Source of the DNA: Gracilaria gracilis
Taxonomy: Eukaryota > Rhodophyta > Florideophyceae > Gracilariales > Gracilariaceae
DNA length: 64,000 nucleotides
Reading direction: 5' to 3'
Assembly: GCA_030374805.1 (NCBI GenBank)
Contig: JARGSG010000002.1
Span: 62,001 to 126,000, forward strand
Position numbers and translations under genes: made by a program. Under the pieces are notes generated by a model, which was not told where the DNA came from, did no database searches, and was given only the letters and a program-made list of their open reading frames with translations. Positions 10,390 to 21,400 of this stretch are shown here, one piece after another. The stretch's first letter is position 1, and each line of letters begins with the position of its first letter.

Positions 10390-11340
10390 CATTTCCGATC
10401 ACTGTGAAATGCGGACCGCCCCACCAGACGAGTCCGGTGGTGTCAAGATGGGTGTGTGTCTTTAGAGCACGCATCACCTGCACACCACCGGAAGAGCCAG
10501 GTGGCGGGACAAGAGTGGGACTTTTGCAGAACCAGAGCTGTAAAAGCCAGCTCTAGGGCTCTTCAATGTGTCGCAGCACGACGGGAATGCTGAACAGACC
10601 CCACTTCTTTCATGCGGCGACACAAGGCCCTCTCCACCTTCTCACCACCGGACGAGCCAGTTAGTGTGAAGAAGGGAGGGCCTCTTGTGGAGCTAGAGCT
10701 GTACAAGCCAGCTATAGTGCTCTACAATGTGTTGCAGCACAGACACAATGGTGAACAAACCCGAATTCCCCCACGCTGCGACACAATGCTATCTTCACCT
10801 TCAAACTACCGGAAGAGCCAGTTGGTGTGCATAAATGAGAGCCTCTCGTAGATCCAGAGCTGGGACAGCCGGCTCTAGTGCTCTAAAATGTGTTGCAGCA
10901 TGGAAAGAATGCTAAACAAACCAGACTTTTTCCACGCTGCGACACAAGGCCTTTTCCACCTTCACACTACCGGACGAGCCAGATATTGTGAAGAACGGAG
11001 GGCCTCTTGTAGATCCAGAGCTGGCAGAGCCACCTTTAGTGCTCTAAAATGGGTCGCAGCGCAAAGAGAATGATGGACAAACCACACTTCCAGAACGCTG
11101 CAATACAAGGCCCTCCCCACCTTTAAACCACCGGACGAGCCTGATGGTGTGAAGAAGGGAAGGTTTCTTGTAAAGCAAAAGCTGGAAAAGCCAGATATGT
11201 TGCTTTGAAATGGATCGAAAATGGCAAGCATATTGTACAAGCCATAATTATTTCACACTGCTACACAAGGTCTTCGCAAATTTTGCACCACTGGATGAGC
11301 CAGGTGGTGTGAGTGAGGGTGGGTTTTTGTAGTGCCAGAG
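10390..11340 (+). repeat. Tandem repeat, unit about 160 bp, about five to six copies
   Basis: The block CCGGAYGAGCCAG recurs at about 10491, 10647, 10810, 10970 and 11130, with a decayed copy near 11289. Spacings are 156 to 163 bases. Each unit also holds a hairpin-forming segment of the type AGAGCTGTAAAAGCCAGCTCT and a GCTGCGACACAAGGCC block. Units differ at many bases, so the array is old. It lies between the recombinase ORF and the SAP ORF. In the second recombinase copy these two parts are only about 150 bases apart and have no array between them. Confidence 0.8.
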
Positions 11341-12016
11341 CTTTAAAAGAGGGCTCTATTACTGAACAATAGATGCGGTAGGAGTTACTGAAAATGCTCA
11401 AGAGGCTTTCATTCAGGATAGAAAAGGCGTTGGGTATACTGTTATCACACAATTGGCAGTATGTGAACAGTATATAACATATAGTGTTAATTGTTAATTC
11501 AAACACTATCGTTAATTTGTATATGGAGTTACGAACTTTTCAAAAACGTGGCTACTCTGACATGTTAAGGAAGGTATAGCGTATTCCATAGGCAATGTAA
11601 TAGGCAATTTGAACAAAAATACCAAGGATACATAATACGGTAGATACATAATATGGTAGATTGTTGATATCAACAATTTGAGAACTGTTCCTAGGGCATT
11701 GAGAGGTGCAAATGCAGTTCTTTTCTTCCGTATAATGGGAAAATCGTTTTTTTGGTTGGTCTGAGAACCCTAATCCTTGTTGCTGTGGTGCTTTCTAGAC
11801 AGTTCCCAAAACTTGAGGAAGGGGGGCATTGAAAGTACATAGGAGTATGCCTTTTAGTGTGCGCGCGTCGTTTGAATTGGTCAGACAGTTTTGTAATTGC
11901 TGTTTTACAATTATTTGATCGTTTTTGAACAAATCAAGTGAATCATAGTTGTCAACGCTCAGAGGATACCTATTTGTACTGGCCCGTTTACGAAAAGGCG
12001 TGACAAACAAAAATTT
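11341..12016. other. Spacer between the repeat array and the SAP ORF
   Basis: AT-rich DNA without a supported gene. A short minus-strand frame (11795-12010, about 70 codons) has some protein-like character but matches nothing I know. CATAATAYGGTAGAT recurs as a short direct repeat near 11632-11655. Confidence 0.35.
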
Positions 12017-12592
12017 TTGTACGCTCGCGTAAGGACTTCATCCTTGAGAATCCGTAAGCACGGTTCTTTTTGGGAAATAATCCTACATTACTCAAGACAT
12101 TTTCTCATGGCAATCCTTTGTCTTGAGCTTTCAAGATCTGGATCCAAATCAGTGCTAATTGCCAGATTGCAAGACGCAAAGGCATGCAACGTGAAGAATA
12201 TTGTCGATCTATCCGTGCTGTAAAAACAACACTGATGTGTAGATTCAGATAGAAAACTTTTGCATACGGGTGTTAAACGCATTCACGCACCGAATTGTAC
12301 AAAGCATGAACCGGCACGACTGTGCCACGGTATTGCCGATGCTAAGCATTCAACTTTTGTCCCCCACATTTATCAACAAATAGATACGATATCACAACTG
12401 GATGCAAGACGCCACAATTCTTTTTCAAGCGAGTTTTTGCGGCTCTCCAATGACCAAATCCTTCAATCGGATATCCCAAATGCCGTTTGTGGAGTAACGG
12501 AGGACTTAATTTTGAAATTTGATCCTACAAAACATCCACACGTGCGCATTGGAACTACGTCAAAACAGGCATATGGTAGACTGCAGTCTTAG
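12017..12592 (+). pseudogene. SAP-domain ORF of the recombinase locus, interrupted
   Basis: The first segment (12017-12223) contains ELSRSGSKSVLIARLQDAK. This fits the second half of a SAP motif (the helix pattern L-x-x-S-G-x-K-x-x-L-x-x-R-L), a small DNA-binding fold. After two in-frame stops the same frame reopens at 12260-12592 with a further 110 codons of unknown type. The conserved peptide RKHGSFWEIILHY just before the SAP motif is also found beside the second recombinase copy (minus strand, about 59.45-59.5 kb, as RKHGSFWQIILHY). The ORF is therefore probably part of the same element. A targeting or DNA-binding role is inference. Confidence 0.55.
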
Positions 12593-12886
12593 TATATTAT
12601 CGCATGCTAAACGTACAATCGGTCTGGACAAGGAGATTGCGATATGTTTCCAAACTTTGCGAGTGGTGACGACGGTCCTGGGTGCTGCCATTGTGTGTTT
12701 CAAAAGCATCCAAGCTTGCACGCTGTCGTACGAGTAATGCCTTCAGCGGCCCAAACGCAATCCGTTTTTAATGATAGTGATAGTGCTTGAGCCTCGTTGC
12801 CACCTGTGCATATTTCTAGCCGAAAAACGCGAAGGGAGGAAGGATTAGAATGTGTTGCTGCTACTCTCAAACAGTTTTAATATTAT
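12593..12886. other. Spacer between the recombinase locus and the gypsy LTR
   Basis: About 290 bases with no supported gene. A weak open frame continues to 12737. Confidence 0.35.
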
Positions 12887-13303
12887 CTACAGAAAACTCT
12901 GATGACGGTCAGTCAAAGCGAGCGCAAGTACAAATGAGAGGAAAGAATGCACGGTAGAGAGGACACACCTGAAAGGATTGGTTCTCGCTCCAACTGCCTT
13001 CAGGTTGCCTTCAGCTGTGTACCAGCGGTAGCTGAAATCGTTTTTACAGTGCCCAAAGAGGTACGATGCATTTGTGCAAATAGCGAGGACAAATGAGAGG
13101 TATTAAAAAAGAGGAAAATGTGCACGATCGCGGCTCATACGATACAGCAGAACACATTTACAAATACTTATGACAACGCAGCATTCACTATTCCAAGGCG
13201 ACAGCAACGGCAAATGCAATACTCCAATACAATTCCGGAGGCAGATGTCATCAACCTTATGCTTTACTTCCTGCTGAAGTGCTGTAGTGAAATCTTCTCA
13301 ACA
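12887..13303 (-). repeat. Gypsy family G1 LTR, 3' copy (minus orientation)
   Basis: About 415 bases, starting TGTTGAGAAG on the minus strand at 13303. They are clearly homologous to 19482-19884 (+) and 24626-25040 (-). All three share a TGCACGATCG block, a CTATAAAAACGATTTCAGC-type TATA region and a CTACCGTGCATTCTTTCCTC block. This copy lies downstream of the integrase and so is the 3' LTR. It differs more from the other two than they do from each other. Confidence 0.8.
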
Positions 13304-14820
13304 GTGCCCCATGCATTACGTAACGAAAGTTAAACGAAAAGCATTAGATATATTTCACTACACCGCGTTGGGGACTGGTCTTATCTTATTCACGTTCTTC
13401 TAGGTAGTCACTTACTAGCACTGGCATGTCAAGCTGTAGAGATTCGTAATACATTCAGTCATATTCATCGCGTGGAAATACTTTCCACTTTACCAGGAGC
13501 TGAGGTGTACCATTCCATCGCCCAATATCTTCGAAACGGTCGATAACAAAAATCTCTCGTGCCTGGTAAGCCAAATTGTCTTTCACTTCTTGTGATATTT
13601 CGAAATTCCTGTTTCTAGACAGTTTCAATCTTCGTCTGTGAACTTCCTCCTGCTTTATGGTGAGAAGATTCTCAACAATAAAAGTGTATTGTGATTTGCT
13701 CTGCAGTACCCGAAAAGGTCCTTGCCATCGTAGCAAAGGCGTTCTACCTTTCTCTCGCTCCAGGATTCCTTTTACTACGTAACCACCGTCAAAAAAATTG
13801 ACAGAAAGAAAATTGGTCTTCCTTTCGTGAGCTTCGACCGCTTTCCTACGCTGCCGGTCAGCGTGGATAGCTACGTCTTTATGCATTCCGTCCAAAGACT
13901 TTTGAACTTTCTCCACGTTGATTAGCTGAAGGGCACGGATTGTCTTGATTTCGTGCACTCTGACAGTATCCGCGTGCCTTTGTTTGATCGATGTCAGCGG
14001 GTTGTCTTGGGGGAGCACGGTGAAAACGGTCAGAGGACATCTTTTGCCAAGCCGTTCTAGTACATTGTTGTTTAAAGTAGACTCTAAAATAGGTAGAACA
14101 CTAAGCCAACATCTCTGGGGTAGCTGGATTTCAGACAAAAAAGGCGCGGGAAGCACGAAATAACTCTCTGCAAACCACCCAACTGTTTCATTGGACCATG
14201 GACAATAAGCCAGAGTGAAATGGTGGCATGATTTCAACTGTACTCCAAGGATTCGGATCAATTCGTTCTTGAAAAGCCATCCTCTATCCGAAATCCATTG
14301 CTTGACTATTCTAAAGGCTGCAAAACATTAGATCAGAGCATCAGCTGTCCTTTTGGCTGAGGTGTCCTTAGTAGCCGTAAGCCATATGCATCCGCTGTGA
14401 TCGTCTTTTAAGATAGAAACATAACTGTATCCATTCTCGCCCTTCGACATGAAAGAAAAATGAAAATGTAACAGTTCGTTGGGGTGATCGGAATAAAGTG
14501 CATGGCCAAATGGATGAGGCAATATCTTTCCGGATTGAGTGCACAAGCAGTATAGACATGATTGCACGAAGTTCTCTAGATCTTTGATCACGGTATCCCA
14601 ATAGAAATGTGCTTCCACAGTAGCTCTCGTAACGCGCCAACTGCGGTGACCACCCATGCCCGTGTGTGCTGCGATAAAAATCCGAAGTTGCAGTTTCCTG
14701 TCGTACTTGGGGATCCAATAGACCGTGTTTTCAACAATCATGCCTTCCTTTGTCTTCTTGAACCTGTTCCCAGGCTTAGAACCCTCCTTATCCTGCGAAT
14801 AAATAATATCCTTCAATGAA
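13304..14820 (-). mobile_element. Gypsy family G1 fossil: integrase and chromodomain
   Basis: Fossil Ty3/gypsy integrase on the minus strand. The part nearest 14.8 kb has the HHCC zinc-binding pattern (H-TGMGGH ... CLYCLC) and the first part of the catalytic core (WLTATKDTSAKRTADA). The part toward 13.45 kb carries the C-terminal half and a chromodomain-like end (RWNGTPQLLVKWKVFPRDEYD). Chromodomains steer integration toward marked chromatin in chromoviruses. Gag, protease, RT and RNase H of this family do not follow on the same strand here. They lie at 19.5-24.5 kb, separated by a rearrangement. The fossil is decayed, with a few breaks. Confidence 0.8.
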
Positions 14821-14867
14821 GACTAGTCCAGCTTTGGGTCTATACCAGGGTTGATGGGTGTCTCCTA

Positions 14868-15106
14868 TAAACCTCGAATATGGCCCAAATACGGCCCATT
14901 TATGGCCGAAATGTGGCCGTTTAGCTCTAAAATTTCAGAGAACGTGTAACTACGGAAAATAAGTACTTTAGTCAACTGACACGTGTACACTTCGGCCATA
15001 TTTAGGCCACATTTGAGCCATATTTCGGCCATATGAAGAAAAATGAGACTTGTTTATCTCCGCTTTTTAAGCGTTCCCACAACTTTTCGAGTTAAACGGC
15101 CACATT
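14868..15106. repeat. GGCCATATTT-type array at the outer junction of the large inverted repeat
   Basis: The array begins CCTCGAATATGGCCC and holds clustered GGCC units spaced about 12 bases apart (CGGCCATATTTA, GGCCACATTTGA, GCCATATTTCGG). A segment near 14919 (AATGTGGCCGTTTAGCTC) returns inverted at 15085-15106 (GAGTTAAACGGCCACATT), so the block can fold back on itself. It lies exactly between the gypsy integrase fossil and the start of the left arm. A related block with the same 5' start sits at 23048-23117. Confidence 0.65.
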
Positions 15107-16660
15107 ACATGCAAGAGGTCTTAGGCTCTTGCAAGATGTCAGCATGGGAAATGCAATTCGTCCTACCATGGATTCTCCAGAAGCCCGTAAATAAAGAACA
15201 TGACGATAACTGGATCAAGGCTTATGAGAAGATAGACGAAAAAGATGTACCACGTGACGCGAACGTCATATCTTTCCATACAGTTTATTAAGTCAAGGAA
15301 GACAAAGAGTGTCATCGGAAACTGCAGCCCATCTCGTCAAGCACGAGACCCGAGAAGATTTGAAGTACGACATCAGGAAGGACTGTTCGAACGCCGATAT
15401 GATTATCGTCAGGTCTTTAATCAGCGACGCTCTATGTCTCAGATTCAACTTCGGTGTGGCAGATATTAAGGGAGCTTTCCTCCAGAGCGGACCTATCACG
15501 AGAGTTCAAGACGAAGCATGGCGTACTGTGAGAACTTACGATGTTACCCTACGGATATGTCGAAGCAGGTTGACAGTGCGCTAAACGCATCAAGTCGTGG
15601 ATGCTCTGGAAACAAGGGCTACCCAGAGTATACGTAGTAAATGAACTGTTCGTGAAACGCAACAAGCACGAGAACATTTTACTTGTGATAGCCAAAATTT
15701 TTGACGGCCTGCTAGTCACCGGAACACAGCGTAGCATCTCCGAGTTTATGCGTCAACTCCAGGACGATTTTGATGTAGGAAAAGGTCCTTTTGGAAACAA
15801 ACTATCCTTCGCCGGCTGTGACATTATCGAAGACAAGGAGATGAACGTCAAACTCTCTTTGACGGCGTACATGCAGCGCCTGTGGGTCATCGACCTCTTG
15901 CGTACGCAGCGAAGGAAAAGAGAAGAACGAGTATCGACCAGGAGAAGAAGGCATACCGATATCTCGCAGGCACTCTAATATATCTAGGATCCACGGTGCT
16001 TCCACAGGCTTCATACGTCATGTCCTGCATGCAGCAGGAGCTCGAAAACCTCAGAGGCAAACATCTGGTAAATGCGAACGCAATGACCCAAGAGATATGT
16101 CAGCTCAGTCCAACGATCAAACACATAAGGCCCATGTGCGTCCCCTTCGTACGATTGATGAGCATGTCGGATGCATCGCATGCGAATGACGGTAACACCT
16201 ACGGACAGATAGGAATCATCACCGGGCTAAAGCTTATCGCCGCTTTGAACGAAGAAGCAATATTTCACCGCATTTACTGGTGCTGTATCAAACAGAGGCG
16301 TATAACATATTCATCATTTAGCGTGGAGATCTTGCTTGGAGGTAGAGGATAGAGTCTATGATACGAAGGAAACCATCTGTAATATATTTCCGCAATCTGA
16401 ATAGGTCACCAGACCTTGGTCGACTCGAAGGCATTATTCGATACCATCACCACCCTGCAAGAATGCCGAAAGTTTCGGCTAAGGAAAAAGGTAAACAGGA
16501 TAAGGGATGATTAAGAATCTGGAGAACTCGACCAGATAACATGGATTTTGCGCACCATCAATATGGCAGACGCACTTACGAAGCGCTGCGTAAACCATTC
16601 CTCCCGGATGAACGATATGTTCCGTAGAGGCGTACGGATCATTGACGTTTCCAAAGGCAC
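15107..16660 (+). mobile_element. Copia family A fossil in the left arm
   Basis: Fossil Ty1/copia pol. Recognisable parts in order are the N-terminal RT region (SDALCLRFNFGVADIKGAF), distal RT, and RNase H with SDASHANDGNTYGQIG and KQRRITYSSFSVEILLGG. The family-typical end of RNase H (NMADALTKRCV) lies near 16.6 kb. It corresponds to the minus-strand copy at 27.7-29.2 kb, which is longer at its 5' side, and to the fragment at 1-784. It is decayed, with many breaks, and no clear LTR pair was found. Confidence 0.75.
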
Positions 16661-18039
16661 GAGTCACGATCATGACTCTTGGCAGTAATGAAGACATATT
16701 CCATGATGTGAAAACTAACGCAACGAAGGGTGTGTTATATTTTGTTAGATACGTACGGAACACGTACGAAGTCTCTATTCTGACGTGCAACTTTCTAATA
16801 ATCTAATAGCTTATTTATACCTCATCGGTATACCAAAGATCGCTGAGTATCCGTGTCGAAAGGCACATCGATTACCCCTGCAGCTCCCACGAGAGAGCCC
16901 CGGGTAGACATCTGTGCCAACGTTGTTGTTTTCGAGCCATCCTCTCCATACTTTGCACGTATGAGGGCTGTTCCAATACTCTTCTTTAGTGTATGGAAAT
17001 AGCGTATGACCGTCTCAGAAGCCAGCCATATGCTATTTGGCATTCCAATGCTTTGCTGATAATATAGCACATGGATAACAGCAGGGACGCCAACACTGCC
17101 GTAATCATCTCATATTACCGCCATTTATTCTCTCCTCGGTAACGTCGCTGCGCCTTTTTGACGCTTCTGGTGAGAGAAAACGGGAATAACCTGGCGCGCG
17201 TGTTAACAGTTGCATACCACGCAAAGCTCTACGCTCATGGCTCCTCGGTCATATCCTCGGGAGCACAGCTCTGTGTATATAGTGCTGCGCGCATCACTAC
17301 GCTTGGGCAGCTCAGCGCGGGTGGCTTCGCGCGCTTCGCCATATCAGCATTTTGACTCAATCTTGCCGCCGTCTTCGATAGAAAATACACTGTCGTTTCT
17401 GCTCAAACTCATCGCAGTCTTCGGCAACTGCTGTGTGGAGTAATTCGTCATAGCTCATGTCGCCGCTGTCCGTTTTAAAAGGAGCCCTGACCAAGTAGAT
17501 GATGTTTTTGTAGCTCACGCCATACAACGGCACTGCGGTTGTCTGTTACACAAACTACTTCTAAATTGTATCCTTTATACCATCTTCGACGTAGACAGTC
17601 ATCTGTTTGTAATCACACAAACCAAAATTGACGTCGTGAAGCACTTAGTGCCATATAAAGTTGTGTTACGACGACTATCCACTGCGACTGGCTGCATCGC
17701 AGCACATTTCTGAATGAAAGTCACACAGTCGTCTAAAACAATAGTAAAAACCCTAACATCCTTTCAAATAGATAACCCATCTACACGGTATAAAATGCAT
17801 AGGTAGTTTGGCTGAACCTCTCTCTTAGCAGGAAATGAGAGAAAACAATAGAACGAATCCATAAAACTTAGTGTGTGTACCTCTCTGGTTATATCAAAGC
17901 GGAAGAAAAAAGAACTTTTGCGTTGCTGCTTCGGATTCGACTGCAGTTATTGCCGCACATTTGAAAGCTCAGTGACGAGGAAAACATACCTTTGAAAGAC
18001 GACCTTTTGTTTTCTTCACAGTAGTACATGGGATACCCT
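16661..18039. other. Left-arm region without a recognised gene
   Basis: Follows the copia pol remains and precedes the Harbinger transposase. The stretch after 17,082 (start of the form CAGCAGGGACGCCAACA) includes a GC-rich part with a TATA-like box (GTATATAGTG near 17,276) and could hold a copia LTR, but no partner proves it. The minus-strand frame 16,822-17,070 is conserved in the right arm but has no known domain. From 17.5 kb on, short stretches may be the decayed upstream part of the Harbinger element. Confidence 0.4.
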
Positions 18040-19075
18040 TCGCGACTGTTTAAACGGATTTACAGAATGTCAAAATCGTCGTTTATTCTTCTTGCCGAGA
18101 AGCTCGCTTTACATCGCAGCTGCAAGTTTTGGAAGAGCTCTCCACTTTTTACGGTTATCCGTGACCATAAAAATGGTTAGCTGGCAAATCCTACCTCGAT
18201 ATTGGTATGGAACACCCTGCTGCCTTCCTATAAAGTTTACTACTATATCGAGGACATAATTGAAACCATGAACCAAGTTCTCGATATATGTTTTCCCTAC
18301 CAGGATATGGCGTGTCTCTTAAGAGTTTGAAATGGCTTTTCAAGAAGAGAAGAGAGTGCTTTATATATGTGTGCTGAGGCGCTAAATGGTGTCGCCATCC
18401 AAATCACAGAGCCTTAACCCTCAGATGTTGCAAACTCATCTATATATTAAAATCGTGAAGGCCTATTCGCCCTCAATTTCCAAGCGACGTGTGATTCGCA
18501 GTATCGCTTCACGTATATATCGTGCATATCGCTGGGATCGACGCATAACAACACCGCTTTTTCGATGAGTAGTTTACCAAATCTACTCAAAGGAAGAGTA
18601 GAGAGTCTCGTTGCAGAGTACTGGATAGCAGCCGACGATGCCTACACTTGCACCAACAGATTCCTAACCACGTGGCCCGGTAGGTTGCTGAGCACAGCAA
18701 AAAGCTGTTTCAATTGTTGGCATCCGTCTGCAAGATCATTTGTTGAACAGAGCTTCGGAATTTTTGTAGGTAGATGGGGGTATTCTGGAGGCCGCTTCGA
18801 TGTTCAATTTTGAATAATGCTACAATTTTTGAAGTCTGCTGCAAGATTCATAACTTCATTATAGACAACGCCAACTCAGCCGATGTTCCGTCACATTCAA
18901 AAGCCAATAGTGTGTATCAAACTGAATTGGCTGACCACACCTGGCACCTTCAAGGTAAATGGGATTTGAATGAAGCCTTGCATCACATACGCAGAAATTT
19001 GGGGTGTTCAAAATTGCGCCTCGACTTCACACAAGAGATAGAATCTAGCGCGGGTCGTACACCATATGTTTGAAT
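18040..19075 (+). pseudogene. PIF/Harbinger transposase (DDE_Tnp_4), dead, left-arm copy
   Basis: A cut-and-paste transposase relic. Blocks in order: a helical N-terminal part, then ALNGVAIQI (normally ALDG, first catalytic Asp), then a GSTHNNTAFS block (normally GSTHD, second Asp). These are followed by YWIAADDAYTCTNRF, WPGRLLS, the FVEQSFGIFVGRW block with the catalytic Glu, and the family-typical end CCKIHNFIID. Both early catalytic Asp are Asn here, and the frame changes several times, so it cannot work. The right-arm copy shares both Asp-to-Asn changes, so they predate the duplication. Confidence 0.8.
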
Positions 19076-19155
19076 AGGTCATGAAACCTATTCGTAGGAT
19101 CTAATAGCGGTTCACCAACCATATAACAGCATGACTTATTTGCAAGTTTCCCAAA

Positions 19156-19440
19156 TTAAACCAAGTCTCTTCCTTCCCCACCATCACCCCTGTCATCCAT
19201 GCTGGACATTGCTTTGTCAATGAGATTCGTGGTACACTCCAGACGTCGTTCCATGAGAGTCGAAGTAAAATTACTATCCACTGCTTCGGTAACAGTCTCT
19301 CGAGCTCGAATAGAATCGATTCTATTCACAATGTTGACCTCCAAATCCATCAAGGAGGAAACTGTTGATGCAACTTTCGTAGACCGTTCGAGTTATTGTA
19401 TACCTGAATCTTTAGATATGGCGGAGGACTCATACTGAAT
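19156..19440 (-). pseudogene. Probable Harbinger second ORF (left arm), fragment
   Basis: A minus-strand frame convergent with the transposase: MMDLEVNIVNRIDSIRARET and onward, about 65 codons, acidic at the end. Harbinger elements typically carry a second, Myb/SANT-like DNA-binding ORF convergent with or divergent from the transposase. Position and the C-terminal helical character suit that, but the Myb part itself is not visible because the gypsy LTR begins just beyond at 19482. The gypsy element probably inserted into this ORF. A twin lies at 25084-25370. Confidence 0.4.
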
Positions 19441-19481
19441 AACGATGAGCTGCGGTGAAGTACTACTCTGTGCAATCTTGT

Positions 19482-19884
19482 TGTTGAGAAGGTTTCACTA
19501 CAGCACTACAGCAGGCAGTCAAGCATAAGGTTAATGAAATTGGTCTCCAGAATTGTATTGGAGTATTGCATTTCCCGTTGCTGTCGCCTTGGAATGATGA
19601 TTGCTGCGTTGTCATAAGTATTTATAAATGTGTTCTGCTGTATCGTATGAGCGATCGTGCACATTTTCGTCTCGTTTAATACCTCTCATTTGTTCTTGCT
19701 GTTTCTACAAATGCATCGTACCTCTTTGGGCACTATAAAAACGATTTCAGCTACCGCTGGGACACAGCTGAAGGCAACCTGAAGGCAGTTTGAGCGAGAA
19801 CCAATCCTTTCAGGTGTGCCCTCTCTACCGTGCATTCTTTCCTCTAATTTTTACTTGACCCACCGTCACCAGGGTTCTCCGTAG
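19482..19884 (+). repeat. Gypsy family G1 LTR, 5' copy in left arm
   Basis: Starts TGTTGAGAAG, contains a TATA-like box in CACTATAAAAACGATTTC near 19,732, and ends around GTAG at 19,884, before gag. It is near-identical to the right-arm LTR at 24626-25040 and more diverged from the 3' LTR at 12887-13303. Confidence 0.8.
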
Positions 19885-21400
19885 GACTCATAAACAACGC
19901 GTTTTGACTCGAAGACTACGATTTTCATCGGAGAGCCAGTTTCATATATTCATTTCAGTTGTGGGGGCGCAATGGCATCAAATTACGGGTTTGTTGCCTA
20001 CATCAAGACTCTTGTACTGCGTGAAGTTACACAGACCGCTCTCATTCGTTCTGAGATGGCTTATGCAGCTTACAAAGAAAAATTTTCGGATGTCAATGAC
20101 ACACGCAGCGACGACGATCAAATCGCCGTCGCCTCTATTCGAGATTGTATAGAGAGCAGCACTTTGCACGCTCTCTGTATTGTGAGTGAAATTGAGAATG
20201 TTTCGATAGTGGAACAAGCGACCGTAAAGAAGGTGGAGAAATGGTTCGACGACGCACTTGCTCCCACCCCAAATGATCTTTCTGAGCGAATTGACGCTGC
20301 GATTCGGTCTGTTATATATGTTATTTGTGAGCAGGGCCCCGCCGGGGTAGTTACTACTTTTGTAATCAACGTAATCAAATCTCTCGACCAGCACAATGCC
20401 TCGTCTATACTGAACGACAGAGACAAGGCTAAGTATATGATAAACAAGCTGGAAGACAAACTTGAACCCGCAATACTGCGCGAACGCATGAAAATGAGGC
20501 ATGCACTCTGTAACACGGATGTAAAGAGCAACGTCAAGGTTTTCCGTAAGGAGGCTTCCATTTTGGCAGTCGATGTGTCGCCGAATGAGATCGCTCGTTC
20601 TCGCGTGACATCCACTGGAAAACTCAATTGTGCAGAGAAGTCCAGAAGGATTTCTAAGTCGCGCCAGTTTTGCAGTAATACGAAAGAACCTAATGCAACT
20701 CACACTGCAAAGAATGGAATTATCTCTTGGCCATAAGAGATCTCCAAGCAAAGATTGGACACAAACGTGCTTGAATTTCAAATTTGGAGAAGTGCACTGC
20801 GTTTAAAACTGTCCAATCACTTCTGCAGAGGAGTGGAAGGTACTCCTGAATCAGTACTTTTAAGACAAAGGAGGCCATCAAAGCAGTCATGAAAACGATC
20901 AGGGATCCAAGTACGACTCAAGATGGGAGGTATTGCATTCAAATTGAAAACAAGGGGCCGGAAAAAGCTCTCGGCGACTATGGCGCGGACTATAAACGCC
21001 TTGCAACACAATGTTTTCATTGAATTAATTGAAACAGACCTCTCTCTATCAGTTAATCGTGTTTGACAGTCCAATGGAACTTAAAGGGTGCATTCAATAT
21101 CGACGCAAGCTATACTGCATCAAAGTCAGTTGAGACTTCAATCACTATTTATCTACCTGGCTCAAATATTTCTATGCGTATACGTGGTGTAACGTTTTAG
21201 GCCGTCGATGAAAACACGTACGAAGTTTTATTGGGTACACATTTCTTGAAGGCCATAGGTTTGGATCTAGACGAACACTTTGAATGCGTACGTACCCATG
21301 TAGACGAGAAAAATCTGTCAGAAATTGATCAGAGCCAGATCAAACTGGCAGCAGCAAAGTACTACGGGTTGTCATATGAAGACGCAGATGATGACCCAAC
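19885..21400 (+). mobile_element. Gypsy family G1 fossil: gag and protease, left arm
   Basis: After the LTR, a long frame from 19972 encodes a gag-like protein of about 250 residues (start MASNYGFVAYIKTLV; helical, charged; Lys/Arg-rich end). A protease-like part follows, with the conserved end YEVLLGTHFLKAIGLDL. Gag would form the particle and protease would mature it. The right arm has the same parts on the other strand (23118-24539). It is decayed with a few breaks. A long antisense frame here is only the shadow of gag. Confidence 0.75.

Larger units (their letters stand above)
15107..21397 (+). repeat. Left arm of a giant inverted repeat (about 6.3 kb)
   Basis: This segment is nearly identical to the reverse complement of 23118-28925. 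The paired coordinates add up to about 44,514 through most of the arm. Matching contents in order from the outer end are: copia family A remains, an unassigned region, Harbinger transposase and its second ORF, gypsy LTR, and gypsy gag and protease. The arms differ by scattered substitutions, a few short indels and one length difference of about 0.5 kb, so they are distinct copies and not an exact mirror. The arm ends sharply at both sides. Confidence 0.9.

Noticed and set aside
10390-11340. Hammerhead-type ribozyme in the 160-bp repeat
   Set aside because: The CTGATGA and GAAA core elements are not present together in the units.
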